From Thalassobius sp047123305 (GTDB lineage Bacteria > Pseudomonadota > Alphaproteobacteria > Rhodobacterales > Rhodobacteraceae), in NCBI RefSeq assembly GCF_047123305.1, contig NZ_CP138918.1:1302001-1366000 (forward strand): a stretch of DNA of 64,000 nucleotides, in the 5' to 3' direction. The translations under genes were made by a program, and so were the position numbers. The notes beneath the pieces were generated by a model. That model had not been told where the DNA came from. It was given only the letters and a program-made list of their open reading frames with translations, and ran no database searches. This document shows, in pieces, positions 1 to 8,687 of the stretch. The number at the start of each line of letters is the position of its first letter. The stretch's first letter is position 1.

Positions 1-847
1 CGTGGTGGGTGTTGTACATCGCGCCAATCGGATGGCTGAGGGCATGGATCGCGCCCAGACCTTTCTGGAATGCGGTTGCGCCCATTGCAGCAGCAGCCAT
101 CATCTGACCACGGGCTTCGATGTCAGTGCCGTCCTTATAGGCGCGCGGCAGGTATTCCTTGACCAGACGCAGACCTTCCAGCGCGATGCCCTGCGACATC
201 GGGTGGAAATGCGGACTGCAGAAGGCTTCCAGACAGTGGGCGAAAGCATCCATGCCGGTGCCGGCGGTGATCATTGGAGGCATGCCCACGGTCAGCTCAG
301 GATCGGCAATCACAACGGTCGGCAGAACCTTCGGGTGGAAGATGATCTTCTTCTCATGGGTTTCCGAATTGGTCAAAACCGAAGCGCGGCCAACCTCGGA
401 TCCGGTGCCGGCGGTGGTTGGCACAGCGATGATCGGTGCGATGGCATCGCTGTCGGCGCGGGTCCACCAGTCACCCACATCCTCAAAATCCCAGACCGGA
501 CGGGTCTGACCGGCCATAAAGGCCACCATCTTGCCCAGATCCAGACCCGAGCCACCGCCAAAGGCGATCACACCGTCATGACCGCCAGCACGGTAAACTT
601 CCAGACCTGCGTCAAGGTTCACCTCGGTCGGGTTCGGATCCACCTCGGAAAAGATGCCACGGCCCAGACCCGCGGCTTCCATGATGTCCAGCGCCTGCGC
701 GGTGATCGGCAGCGGCGCAAGGCCCTTGTCAGTGACCAAGAGGGGTTTCTTCATGCCAGCGGCGGCACAGGCGTCCGGCAGTTCGTTGATGCGGCCCGCA
801 CCAAAGCGGATGGCGTTGGGATAGGACCAGTTAGCGGTAAGTATCAT
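1..847 (-). CDS. Iron-containing alcohol dehydrogenase (3' part cut by window start)
   Basis: The protein starts MILTANWSYPNAIRFGAGRI at the ATG at 847 and runs off the window after about 282 codons of a usual 380. The family oxidises alcohols with NAD(P). I see the nucleotide-binding GGGSGLDLGK motif, the TTAGTGSE motif, and the metal-ligand segments MDAFAHCLEAF (Asp and His) and AIHALSHPIGA (His); the last His ligand lies at NTHH, at the window edge. It is the last visible gene of a minus-strand operon, 26 bases after the aldehyde dehydrogenase. With that enzyme it could carry out alcohol to aldehyde to acid. The partner glutamine-synthetase-like ligase suggests that the substrate is a gamma-glutamylated amino alcohol, which is inference. 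Confidence 0.93.
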   Translation of the reverse strand, partial: MILTANWSYPNAIRFGAGRINELPDACAAAGMKKPLLVTDKGLAPLPITAQALDIMEAAGLGRGIFSEVDPNPTEVNLDAGLEVYRAGGHDGVIAFGGGSGLDLGKMVAFMAGQTRPVWDFEDVGDWWTRADSDAIAPIIAVPTTAGTGSEVGRASVLTNSETHEKKIIFHPKVLPTVVIADPELTVGMPPMITAGTGMDAFAHCLEAFCSPHFHPMSQGIALEGLRLVKEYLPRAYKDGTDIEARGQMMAAAAMGATAFQKGLGAIHALSHPIGAMYNTHH

Positions 848-873
848 ATTCTTGTTCCTCTCAAACAGCCGGC

Positions 874-2259
874 TTAGCCGGTCACCTTTTTCAGGTGGTA
901 GGATTTGGGACGGGTCAGGTTGTGGTAGCCGATGACCGACAGGCCGCCACCGCGACCGGTGTCTTTGCAGCCGGTCCAGCACAACGCGGGGTCCAGATAG
1001 TCAGCGCGGTTCATGAACACGGTGCCGGTTTCGATCTGATCGCCAATTGTCTGCGCGCGTTCAACATCTTGGGTCCACAGCGAAGCGGTCAGACCAAAGT
1101 CGCTGTCGTTCATCAGTGCGATCGCTTCGGCGTCGTCCTTCACCTTCATGATGCCGACAACAGGACCGAAGCTTTCGTCGCGCATCACGCGCATGTCGTG
1201 GGTCACATCCACCAGAATCTGCGGCGCCAGATAGGCCCCGCCATCTTCGGGGAACAGCGCCGGGTCGATCAGCGGCTTGGCACCTGCCGCAATGGCCTCA
1301 ACGATCTGGGCACGAACCTCATCGGCGAAACGCACATTGGCCATCGGACCGATGGTGGTCTCTTCCTCCAGCGGGTTGCCCAGCTTGTAGCCCTCAACGA
1401 TTTTCACCGCCTTGGCGACGAAATCGTCAAACAGGCTCTCAACCACATAGATCCGTTCGATCCCGCAGCAGCACTGGCCTGCGTTGAACATCGCGCCATC
1501 AATCAGCGTATCAACGGCGGCGTCCAGATCGGCGTCTTCCATGACATAGCCCGGATCCTTGCCGCCCAGTTCCAGCCCCACACCGGTGAAGGTGCCCGCC
1601 GCAGCGCGTTCCATCGCACGGCCACCCCCAACAGAACCGGTGAAGTTCACAAAGCCAAAGCTCTTGGCTGCTATCAGATCGGACGTGGTGTCATGGCTGA
1701 GGAAGACGTTCTGGAACACATCCGCCGGCACGCCCGCTTCGGTGAAGGCGGCAACCATACGTTCACCCACCAGCAGGGTTTGGGTGGCATGTTTCAGCAC
1801 CACGGTGTTGCCCGCGATCAGCGCCGGGGCGACCGTGTTGATCGCGGTCATATAGGGGTAGTTCCACGGCGCCACGACCAGCACCACACCATGCGGCACG
1901 CGCTTGATGTAACGCGAGAAGGTGGCGTCTTCGCCCACTTCGATATCGGCGAGGCTTTCCTCGGCAATCTTGGCCATATGGCTGGCACGCTCGTTAAAGC
2001 CGCCAAATTCGCCGCCATAGCGGACCGGGCGGCCCATCTGTTTGGCGATCTCGGGTACGATCTCATCGTTCATCTCGCCCACTTTGGCGACGCCCGCCAT
2101 GACCAGATCGATCCGCTCCTGCAGCGGACGGGCCGCCCAGGCGACCTGCGCGGCCTTGGCGCGGGCAACCACCTCTTTGGCGGCCTCCGTGCTCAGCACT
2201 TCACGTTCCGCCAGCACCGATCCGTCGATCGGCGAAATGCATGTCAGTTTTTGTCCCAT
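874..2259 (-). CDS. NAD(P)-dependent aldehyde dehydrogenase
   Basis: A 461-residue ALDH superfamily enzyme that oxidises an aldehyde to its acid. The fold landmarks are present in order: APWNYP near residue 130, the NAD-binding FTGSVGGG near 206-213, the general-base Glu in LELGGKDP (about residue 230), and the catalytic Cys in NAGQCCCG (about 264). Length is slightly below the usual 480-500 because the N-terminus is short. It lies 111 bases after the glutamine-synthetase-like gene and 26 before the alcohol dehydrogenase, in the same operon. Its place beside both suggests oxidation of a gamma-glutamyl-amino aldehyde, similar to PuuC or IpuH; the true substrate cannot be read from sequence. 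Confidence 0.93.
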   Translation of the reverse strand: MGQKLTCISPIDGSVLAEREVLSTEAAKEVVARAKAAQVAWAARPLQERIDLVMAGVAKVGEMNDEIVPEIAKQMGRPVRYGGEFGGFNERASHMAKIAEESLADIEVGEDATFSRYIKRVPHGVVLVVAPWNYPYMTAINTVAPALIAGNTVVLKHATQTLLVGERMVAAFTEAGVPADVFQNVFLSHDTTSDLIAAKSFGFVNFTGSVGGGRAMERAAAGTFTGVGLELGGKDPGYVMEDADLDAAVDTLIDGAMFNAGQCCCGIERIYVVESLFDDFVAKAVKIVEGYKLGNPLEEETTIGPMANVRFADEVRAQIVEAIAAGAKPLIDPALFPEDGGAYLAPQILVDVTHDMRVMRDESFGPVVGIMKVKDDAEAIALMNDSDFGLTASLWTQDVERAQTIGDQIETGTVFMNRADYLDPALCWTGCKDTGRGGGLSVIGYHNLTRPKSYHLKKVTG

Positions 2260-2299
2260 GCCACAGACTCCAGTAAGAGAGGGGCAGAAAACCCCTCAG

Positions 2300-2336
2300 T
2301 TTCATCTTGCAAAAAATACTCTCCCGCCGAAGGCGT
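2300..2336 (-). repeat. 3'-end intergenic element, copy 1
   Basis: Read on the minus strand, a CGCCTTCGGCG hairpin is followed by GGGAGAGTATTTTTTGCAAG and ATGAAA. It sits 35-70 bases after the stop of the glutamine-synthetase-like gene, in sense orientation. It matches four other copies in this window (21971, 33822, 51501, 60421). It may act as a terminator or a 3'-end processing signal. Confidence 0.55.
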
Positions 2337-2370
2337 CCCGCAGGGGCCTCCGGGCGGTATGGGCGGAGTG

Positions 2371-3735
2371 TTACGCCCGCTCAAATCCACGCGCCAATTC
2401 CCAGTCGGTGACGGCGTTGTCAAATTCTTCCTGCTCCACTTCGGCGGCGCGGGTGTAGTGGTTCACCACCCAGTCGCCCAGGGCGGCCCGCAGCATGGTC
2501 GAATTGCGCAGGGTCTCGGTCGCCTCACGCAGGGTGTGCGGCACATCGGTGACGCCTTCCATCTCATAGACGTCGCCCTGCAGTGGTGCGGCCAGTTCCA
2601 GACTTTCCTCGACACCGGCCAGGCCGGCGGCGATCAGCGCGGCCATCGCCAGATAGGGGTTCAGGTCCGAGCCACCAATGCGGCATTCGATCCGCACGGC
2701 CTTGGTGCCTTCGCCACACAGACGGAAAGCGGCGGTGCGGTTGTCGACGGACCAGACGGCCTTGGTCGGGGCAAAGCTGCCTTTCTGGAAACGTTTGTAG
2801 CTGTTCACATAGGGTGCCAGGAAATAGGTCAGGTCGCTGGCGTATTTGATCTGGCCCGCCACATAGGACCGCATCAGATCAGACATGCCGTGTTTCTTGT
2901 CAGGATCAAAGAAGACGTTCTGCCCTTCTTTCCACATCGACTGATGCACGTGGCTGGACGAGCCCACGCGGTCCGGACGCCACTTCGGGATGAAGCTGGC
3001 GGCATGGCCCTGCTGCCAGGCGATTTCCTTGGTGGCGTGTTTGGCGATCGTGTGGTGATCAGCGGTCAGCATCGCCTCGGCGTATTTGATGTTCAGCTCT
3101 TCCTGACCAGCCTCAGCTTCGCCTTTGGTGTTTTCCACCGGAATGCCCGCCGCATAGAGGTGATTGCGCAGCGGGCGCATCACATGCTCTTCTTTGGTGG
3201 TCTGGAAGATGTGGTAGTCTTCGTTATAGCCAGAGATCGGGGTCAGTTCGCGGTAGCCCGAGGCGGCGATTTCTTTCAGCGACTTTTCAAACAGGAAAAA
3301 CTCCAGTTCGGTCGCGGTGACCGGGCTCAGCCCCATCGCCTCGGCGCGGGCCACCTGTTTTTTCAGGATGGCACGGGGCGAATGTTCGACGTCTTTGTGA
3401 TGGTGGTGATCCAGCACATCACAGAGCACCAGCGCGGTGCCTTCCAGCCAGGGCACCGGACGGATGGTGCCAAGGTCGGGTTTCATGATGTAGTCACCAT
3501 AGCCTTCCTGCCACGAGGTCGAGGCATAGCCGTCCGGCGTGCCCATTTCGAGGTCGGTTGCCAGCAGGTAGTTGCAGCAATGGGTTTCTTCATAGGCGCT
3601 GTCGACAAAATGGTGCCCAACAAACCGCTTGCCCATCAGGCGGCCCTGCATATCGACGATACAGGCCAGAACGGTGTCGATGCTGCCGTCTGCCACGGCC
3701 GTCTTCAGCTCTTCAAAAGTCATCATGCCGGGCAT
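2371..3735 (-). CDS. Glutamine-synthetase-like gamma-glutamylamide ligase
   Basis: This 454-residue member of the glutamine synthetase family keeps the active-site signatures: TATELEFFLF (first metal Glu), GEAEAGQEELN, the His-containing SSSHVHQSMW loop, NRTAAFR and the RIGGSDLNPYLAMAA motif. It is close in length to PuuA, IpuC and GlnA4-type enzymes, which join glutamate to polyamines or amino alcohols using ATP. It contains an unusual DHHHHKDVEHSP stretch near residue 108. It lies in an operon with a TRAP transporter, alcohol and aldehyde dehydrogenases and an amidohydrolase and has no PII or nitrogen-control genes beside it, so I favour a catabolic ligase over a housekeeping GlnA. The acceptor amine is unknown. 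Confidence 0.85.
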   Translation of the reverse strand: MPGMMTFEELKTAVADGSIDTVLACIVDMQGRLMGKRFVGHHFVDSAYEETHCCNYLLATDLEMGTPDGYASTSWQEGYGDYIMKPDLGTIRPVPWLEGTALVLCDVLDHHHHKDVEHSPRAILKKQVARAEAMGLSPVTATELEFFLFEKSLKEIAASGYRELTPISGYNEDYHIFQTTKEEHVMRPLRNHLYAAGIPVENTKGEAEAGQEELNIKYAEAMLTADHHTIAKHATKEIAWQQGHAASFIPKWRPDRVGSSSHVHQSMWKEGQNVFFDPDKKHGMSDLMRSYVAGQIKYASDLTYFLAPYVNSYKRFQKGSFAPTKAVWSVDNRTAAFRLCGEGTKAVRIECRIGGSDLNPYLAMAALIAAGLAGVEESLELAAPLQGDVYEMEGVTDVPHTLREATETLRNSTMLRAALGDWVVNHYTRAAEVEQEEFDNAVTDWELARGFERA

Positions 3736-3779
3736 GTGCGGGGCTCCTTAGTCATTGGTCTTGTCTATCTGTGCTGCGA

Positions 3780-3798
3780 CCCCGGCAAATTGCCGGGG
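3780..3798 (-). terminator. Stem-loop between dctP-like and ligase genes
   Basis: CCCCGGCA-N3-TGCCGGGG is a perfect 8-bp stem with a 3-base loop, 37 bases after the stop of the TRAP binding-protein gene and upstream of the ligase. There is no T-run, so it is more likely to stabilise the binding-protein mRNA or cause partial termination than to end transcription fully. Confidence 0.55.
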
Positions 3799-3834
3799 CC
3801 ACATGGTTTGGATGCGGCCCAAGGGGCCAAGCGT

Positions 3835-4863
3835 TTAGCCGTAACGGTAGGGACGGCCCGCTTTCTGCATGTCGGCGTTGTACTTCTTGATGATTTCAAC
3901 AACGCGGGCTTTGGTCGGGCTTTCGGCCGCAACTTCGTCCCAGAATTTGAAGGCCGCTTCTTCAACCTGTGCCCATTCGGCGTCAGGGATCGAGGTGAGC
4001 TCCATTTTCGGGCCGTTGACGCGCAGGTCGGCTTCGCCACCCCAGTACCACCACTGACGATAGTAGTGCGACTGGTCACAGCAGACGCGGAACAGGGTCT
4101 GCAGATCTTCCGGCAGGCCTTCCCAGCTGCCCTGGTTGGCAAAGAACGAACCCGCCCAGGCGCCCGAGATGTTGTTGGTCAGGAAGTAGTTGGTCACATC
4201 GGCCCAGCCGACAGTGTAGTCTTCGGTGATGCCCGACCATGCGATTCCGTCCAGCTCGCCGGTCTGAACCGCAACTTCGATGTCTTCCCACGGCAGGGTC
4301 ACAGGAACCACGCCGAACTGGCTCAGGAAGCGGCCAGCGGTCGGGAAGGTGAAGACGCGCTTGCCTTTAAGGTCAGCAAGCGAGCGGATCGGATCTTTGG
4401 TGGCAAAGTGGCAGGGATCCCATGCGCCGGCGGAGATGTGCTTCACGCCAACTTTGGAATATTCTTCGTCCCAGATTTCATTCAGGCCGTATTTGTTGAA
4501 CAGCACCGGCACGTCGAGCGAGTAGCGCGAGGCGAAGGGGAAGTAGCCGCCAAATACGGTCACTTCGGTGGGCGACGCCATCGAGTCATCATCCGACTGA
4601 ACAGCGTCGATGGTGCCGCGCTGCATGGCCTGGAACAGCTCACCGGTGGGGACCAGCTGATCCGCATAGAACAGTTCGATCTGCATGCGGTCGCCTGCGA
4701 TCTGGTTGAACATGTCGATCGCGGGTTTCACCACGTGCTCGGCCAGGGCCGGACCTGCATAGGTCTGCATCCGCCATTTGATGGTGCCGGAGGCCAGCGC
4801 CGGGGTGGCCAGGGCGGCCGGGGCCGCTGCGGCACCGGCAAGGAACTTACGTCTGGTAGTCAT
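3835..4863 (-). CDS. TRAP transporter solute-binding protein (DctP family)
   Basis: This 342-residue periplasmic binding protein captures the substrate for the TRAP permease encoded just upstream. The N-terminus MTTRRKFLAGAAAAP is a Tat-type signal (RRKFL) with cleavage near residue 25 after ALA. The body shows DctP features: LADLKGKRVFTFPTAG, the LPWEDIEVAVQTGELDGI helix and an Arg/Asn-rich middle. The Tat signal implies that it is folded before export. The gene has its own stem-loop downstream. Substrates of this subgroup include mannitol- and keto-acid-like or amino compounds; the operon points to an amine or amino alcohol, but this is inference. Confidence 0.9.
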   Translation of the reverse strand: MTTRRKFLAGAAAAPAALATPALASGTIKWRMQTYAGPALAEHVVKPAIDMFNQIAGDRMQIELFYADQLVPTGELFQAMQRGTIDAVQSDDDSMASPTEVTVFGGYFPFASRYSLDVPVLFNKYGLNEIWDEEYSKVGVKHISAGAWDPCHFATKDPIRSLADLKGKRVFTFPTAGRFLSQFGVVPVTLPWEDIEVAVQTGELDGIAWSGITEDYTVGWADVTNYFLTNNISGAWAGSFFANQGSWEGLPEDLQTLFRVCCDQSHYYRQWWYWGGEADLRVNGPKMELTSIPDAEWAQVEEAAFKFWDEVAAESPTKARVVEIIKKYNADMQKAGRPYRYG

Positions 4864-4937
4864 GTCATACTCTCCTAGTGTTCAGTGTGTTTTGGGTTTT
4901 CCCCAGTTTGTTGAACGCTCCATTGACTGGAGTTCTG

Positions 4938-6260
4938 TCATTTTCCGTAAACGTATTCCGGCAGCCACAAAGCGATCTGTGGGAAGACCATGATGAGCGT
5001 AAGTGCGCAGACCATGATCAGCACAAAAGGCAGGATCGAGCCGTAGATGTCTTTCAGTGAGATTTCCGGCGGCGCCATCGCGCGCATCAGGAACAGGTTG
5101 TAGCCGAAGGGCGGCGTCATATAGGCGATCTGGGTGGTCACCGTGTAGAGAACGCCGTACCAGATCAGATCAAAACCCAGCACATTGACCAAGGGCACAT
5201 AAAGCGGTGCCACGATGACCAGCATCGCAGTGTCATCAAGGAACGTACCCATCACGATAAAGCTCAGCTGCATCAGGATCAGGATCACCCAAGGGTCCAG
5301 ACCCAGCTGTTCGGTGAACAAGTCCTTGATCGCGTTCACCGCGCCCAGACCATCAAACACCGCACCAAAGCCAAGAGCGGCCAGAATGATCCACATGAAC
5401 ATGCAGGAAATCGCCAGCGTCTGCCGCACCGAGGTTTCAAACACCTGACGGGTCATCCGGCCTTTCAGCACCGCTGCCATAAAGGCAGTCATGGCGCCAA
5501 TCGCCGAGCTTTCCACCAGCGAAGTCCAGCCATTCACAAAGGGCACCATCATCGCGGCAAAGATAACCAGCGGCAGCAGACCTGCGCCCAAGAGGCGGAT
5601 CTTCTCGGCACGGGTCACGTTACGCTCTTCTTCGCTGAGGGTCGGGCCAAGCGCCGGGTTCAACTTGCAGCGTACGTAGATGTAGATGATGAACATGGCC
5701 GCCATCAGCAGACCGGGCACCACACCGGCCAGCCACAGCTGCCCCACTGGCTGCCGTGCGATCATTGCGTATAGCACCAGCACCACAGAGGGTGGCACAA
5801 GGATGCCCAGACTGGATCCGGCCTGGATCACCCCCGTGACCATGCGTTTATCATAGCCCCGCCGCAAAAGTTCCGGCAGCGCGATGGTGGCCCCGATGGC
5901 CATGCCTGCCACGCTGAGCCCGTTCATCGCGGATACCAGTACCATCAGACCGATGGTGCCAATGGCCAGGCCACCGGAAACCGGGCCCATCCAGACGTGG
6001 AACATCTTATAGAGGTCGTCGGCGATCTTGGATTCCGACAGCACGTAGCCCATGAAGATGAACATTGGCAGGGTCAGCAGCGGATACCATTTCATCAGCT
6101 TCATCGCCGCCGAAAACGGGATGGCCGAGCCGCCATTGCCCCACAGCAGCATCGCCGCCAGCGCTGCCACACCGCCAATCGCGCCAAAGACGCGCTGGCC
6201 GGTGAACAGCATCACCATCATGGTGGCGAACATGAAGATTGCGATCATTTCGTAGGACAT
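4938..6260 (-). CDS. TRAP transporter large permease (DctM family)
   Basis: A 440-residue inner-membrane protein with about 12 hydrophobic segments. The typical signatures are LTLPMFIFMGYVLSES in the first third, GIGATIALPELLRRGYDKRM-like text near residue 145, GSSLGILVPPSVVLVLYAM, and GTFLDDTAMLVIVAPLYVPL in the last third. It forms the ion-coupled channel of the tripartite transporter. It starts 4 bases after the stop of the small subunit, so the two are co-translated. The binding-protein gene follows 74 bases later; the order Q-M-P is less common than P-Q-M. Confidence 0.92.
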   Translation of the reverse strand: MSYEMIAIFMFATMMVMLFTGQRVFGAIGGVAALAAMLLWGNGGSAIPFSAAMKLMKWYPLLTLPMFIFMGYVLSESKIADDLYKMFHVWMGPVSGGLAIGTIGLMVLVSAMNGLSVAGMAIGATIALPELLRRGYDKRMVTGVIQAGSSLGILVPPSVVLVLYAMIARQPVGQLWLAGVVPGLLMAAMFIIYIYVRCKLNPALGPTLSEEERNVTRAEKIRLLGAGLLPLVIFAAMMVPFVNGWTSLVESSAIGAMTAFMAAVLKGRMTRQVFETSVRQTLAISCMFMWIILAALGFGAVFDGLGAVNAIKDLFTEQLGLDPWVILILMQLSFIVMGTFLDDTAMLVIVAPLYVPLVNVLGFDLIWYGVLYTVTTQIAYMTPPFGYNLFLMRAMAPPEISLKDIYGSILPFVLIMVCALTLIMVFPQIALWLPEYVYGK

Positions 6261-6264
6261 GTGA

Positions 6265-6861
6265 TCAGATCTCCTGTCCGCGGATGCGGGCGATGTCTTT
6301 GAAGAATTCAGATAGGGCCTGCAGCAGCATCAAGAAGATGCCAAGCGTCATGATGAACTTGATTGGCCAGAGGATTGGACGCCAGGCCGTGGGGCTGCGT
6401 TCCAGATAGCCCAGAACTTCGCCCGCCGCCGTCGGGCCGCCAGTGAAGAAGGCCACCACCAATTCCAACAGGAAGGCAAAAGGGGTGCCTTTGAAGTGGC
6501 CCAGCGAATAGGCAAAGGAATCGACCGCGCCGTAGAGCAGAACGCCAAGATAGAAGGCCAAAACCACCACAGTGATGGCGTCAAACTGGGCTTTCTTGCG
6601 ATCTGTCCAGGTGTGATAGAACAGGTCCATCCGCACGTTTGAGCCCATCTGGATCGAATAAGGCCCGCCAAGGATGTAGTAAGACACCATGGCAAACTGC
6701 GCCATTTCCAGTGTCCAGAGCGACGGCATAAAGAAGGTCTTGGAGATCGACGACCACATCAGGATCGCCACCATGACAAAGATGCCATACATCACAATCC
6801 GGCCCAGCCGGTAATTGATGGCGTCCACCCAGCGGACATATCCACGGATAAATCCCGGCAT
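6265..6861 (-). CDS. TRAP transporter small permease (DctQ family)
   Basis: A 198-residue membrane protein with four hydrophobic helices, of the DctQ type. Characteristic elements are WTLEMAQFAMVSYYILGGPY and the following MDLFYHTW. It partners with the large permease encoded 4 bases downstream. Its start codon shares one base with the stop of the upstream amidohydrolase gene (TGATG), which indicates translational coupling and a single transcript from 7661 onward. Confidence 0.9.
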   Translation of the reverse strand: MPGFIRGYVRWVDAINYRLGRIVMYGIFVMVAILMWSSISKTFFMPSLWTLEMAQFAMVSYYILGGPYSIQMGSNVRMDLFYHTWTDRKKAQFDAITVVVLAFYLGVLLYGAVDSFAYSLGHFKGTPFAFLLELVVAFFTGGPTAAGEVLGYLERSPTAWRPILWPIKFIMTLGIFLMLLQALSEFFKDIARIRGQEI

Positions 6862-7661
6862 CAGCTTCCCCCTTCTTCCATTGCGAGCAGGCCCGAGGTC
6901 GCGATGGCCTCTTGCACCCAGGCGGTCATCATCTGGGCCATAGCCTGCTGGTCTGCGTCGGTGCGGATCAGATCATTGCGGATCTCGATCATCACGTTTT
7001 GCATGTCACGCGGCATGGCATGGGTTTTCAACGTATGTGTGACGCCGTTTTCCGGTCCGTAAGGGTCATTGCGGCGCACCACCCTGTCGGTGTGATTGGC
7101 GGCGCAGGCCAGCATGGCGTCGGCAAAGCGGCTGTCGTCATCATGCAGAACGCCGATTTCGACCGCGCGCTGCGCGCCGTTATAGGTGGCGGTGAAACTG
7201 TGCATGGTGATCATCAGCTGCGGCGCTTGCTGGTCAAGCAGCAGCTCCATCGCGGCGTTGAACGGATCGTGGAAGCGGCGAACGCGGTCGGCCTGCTGCG
7301 CCTCGGACAGGTTCTGATTGCCGGGGATGTCAAAGATTTCGCTGCGCGGGGGCATAGCGTCGGGGGCTTCGGGCGGGCGATTGCAGTCAAACAGCAGACG
7401 CGAGGCAGCACCGGCGATCAGCGTGGCGCTGAGCGCCTCGGCCATCTGGGACGCGATCGGCAGGGCGCCGGGATCCCAGGCCACGTGGCTCTGCCGTACA
7501 GCTTCGTCGAGGCCCAGCCCGTTAAATTCAGCAGGCATCACATTGGAGGCATGTTCACACACAAGAACAATAGGTGCGGCCCCGTTGGGCAGCGTCACCT
7601 GAACGGCTTCGTTGTCAAAGATCGGATCGCGACCCGTCATATTCGTAAAATTCCCCCACAT
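6861..7661 (-). CDS. N-formylglutamate amidohydrolase family protein
   Basis: This 266-residue protein belongs to the FGase/HutG-like zinc hydrolase family, which removes formyl or related groups from N-acylated amino acids. Visible motifs are VLVCEHASNVMPAEFNGLG, HVAWDPGA, LLFDCNRPPE and the metal-binding ITMHSFTATYNG. It is the promoter-proximal gene of the transporter operon, facing the RpiR regulator across 152 bases. A second in-frame ATG lies seven codons in (7640, MTGRD). In this context it might hydrolyse a gamma-glutamyl or N-acyl intermediate made by the ligase and dehydrogenases. That role is inference; a histidine-utilisation role is less likely as no hut genes are near. Confidence 0.85.
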   Translation of the reverse strand: MWGNFTNMTGRDPIFDNEAVQVTLPNGAAPIVLVCEHASNVMPAEFNGLGLDEAVRQSHVAWDPGALPIASQMAEALSATLIAGAASRLLFDCNRPPEAPDAMPPRSEIFDIPGNQNLSEAQQADRVRRFHDPFNAAMELLLDQQAPQLMITMHSFTATYNGAQRAVEIGVLHDDDSRFADAMLACAANHTDRVVRRNDPYGPENGVTHTLKTHAMPRDMQNVMIEIRNDLIRTDADQQAMAQMMTAWVQEAIATSGLLAMEEGGS

Positions 7662-7691
7662 CGCCCAACACGTCGCAACGCAGGGCCGTCA

Positions 7692-7713
7692 TTCTGAAAA
7701 CAATTCTTCAGAA
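7692..7713. promoter_or_regulatory. Candidate RpiR operator 1
   Basis: TTCTGAA-N8-TTCAGAA is a perfect 7-bp inverted repeat in the divergent region between the FGase and rpiR genes. A second copy is centred 44 bp away. Confidence 0.65.
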
Positions 7714-7735
7714 CAAGTTAACCTGTCAATGAAAA

Positions 7736-7757
7736 TTCTGAAAAATTTTCTTCAAAA
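7736..7757. promoter_or_regulatory. Candidate RpiR operator 2
   Basis: TTCTGAA-N8-TTCAAAA has the same arm length and spacer as operator 1 with one arm mismatch. The two centres are 44 bp apart, close to four helical turns, which would let two dimers bind on one face of the DNA. Confidence 0.6.
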
Positions 7758-7813
7758 AGGATGGGGTTGTTCATAAACTAGTCAAAACCACGGGGAAATA
7801 CGGGAGAACCGGC

Positions 7814-8686
7814 GTGACGGAGCAGCCTGAAACCATTGCCGAACGTCTGCAGACGGCCTTTGACGATCTGACCCGCGCTGAACGGCAGCTGGCTGATTCC
7901 CTGCTGCAGAACTACCCTGTTTCGGGGCTTGCCTCGATCACGCAGGTGGCCAAAGCGGCGGAAGTGTCGACGCCCACCGTGGTGCGTATGGTGCAGAAAC
8001 TGGGCTTTTCCGGCTTTCCCGATTTCCAGAACGAATTGCGCCGCGAGCTTGAAGCAAAAATTTCAGACCCGATCACCAAACACGACACCTGGGTCGAAAG
8101 CGCGCCGGACGCCCATATCCTCAATCGTTTCACCGATGCGGTGATGGGCAATATCCGGCAAACTCTGACCCAGATCGATCCCACCCAGTTTGATGCGGCC
8201 TGCAAGATGCTGGCAGAGACCGATCATTCGGTGCTGGTGGTGGGCGGGCGGATCACCCGTGCGCTGGCAGATTACTTCTTTATGCACATGCAGGTGGCGC
8301 GGCCCGGCGTGACCCATATCCAGTCGATGTCAAACGCCTGGGTGCATTACCTCCTGGATATCAAGCCGGGCGATGTGGTGGTGATCTTTGACGTGCGCCG
8401 CTATGAGAACTCGACCCTGCGATTGGCCAAGATGGCCAGGGAAAAGGGCGCGCGGATCGTGCTGTTCACCGATCAGTGGCGCAGCCCTGTGCATGAGTTT
8501 GCCGATTGCACTTTCTGTGGCCGGATCGCCGTGCCCTCGGCCTGGGACAGTAACACCGCCTTGATGCTGATCCTTGAGGCGATGATTGCCGAGGTGCAGG
8601 AGCACACCTGGGATCTGACCCGCACCCGGATGGAAGAGCTGGAAGGCATGTTCGACCGTACCCGCTTCTTCCGAAAGTTCACCTGA
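7814..8686 (+). CDS. MurR/RpiR-family transcriptional regulator
   Basis: A 290-residue regulator with an N-terminal RpiR helix-turn-helix (residues about 15-90, including ASITQVAKAAEVSTPTVVRM) and a C-terminal SIS phosphosugar-type domain starting near residue 130 (VLVVGGRITRALADYFFMHM). The start is a GTG at 7814 with GGGAG seven bases upstream. It is divergent from the transporter and ligase operon, and two matched inverted repeats lie between them, so it probably controls that operon and itself. The SIS domain would sense a pathway metabolite. Its stop is one base from the stop of the convergent GST gene. Confidence 0.9.
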   Translation: MTEQPETIAERLQTAFDDLTRAERQLADSLLQNYPVSGLASITQVAKAAEVSTPTVVRMVQKLGFSGFPDFQNELRRELEAKISDPITKHDTWVESAPDAHILNRFTDAVMGNIRQTLTQIDPTQFDAACKMLAETDHSVLVVGGRITRALADYFFMHMQVARPGVTHIQSMSNAWVHYLLDIKPGDVVVIFDVRRYENSTLRLAKMAREKGARIVLFTDQWRSPVHEFADCTFCGRIAVPSAWDSNTALMLILEAMIAEVQEHTWDLTRTRMEELEGMFDRTRFFRKFT

Positions 8687-8687
8687 G

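Noticed and set aside
2..877. A 291-codon open frame on the plus strand at the window start
   Set aside because: It is the antisense shadow of the iron alcohol dehydrogenase on the minus strand, whose metal and nucleotide motifs are clear.
895..4878. A 1327-codon open frame on the plus strand
   Set aside because: It is antisense to the aldehyde dehydrogenase, ligase and binding-protein genes, all with full catalytic motifs. Long antisense frames are common at this GC content and codon bias; its translation shows no domain and is rich in His, Gly and Arg.
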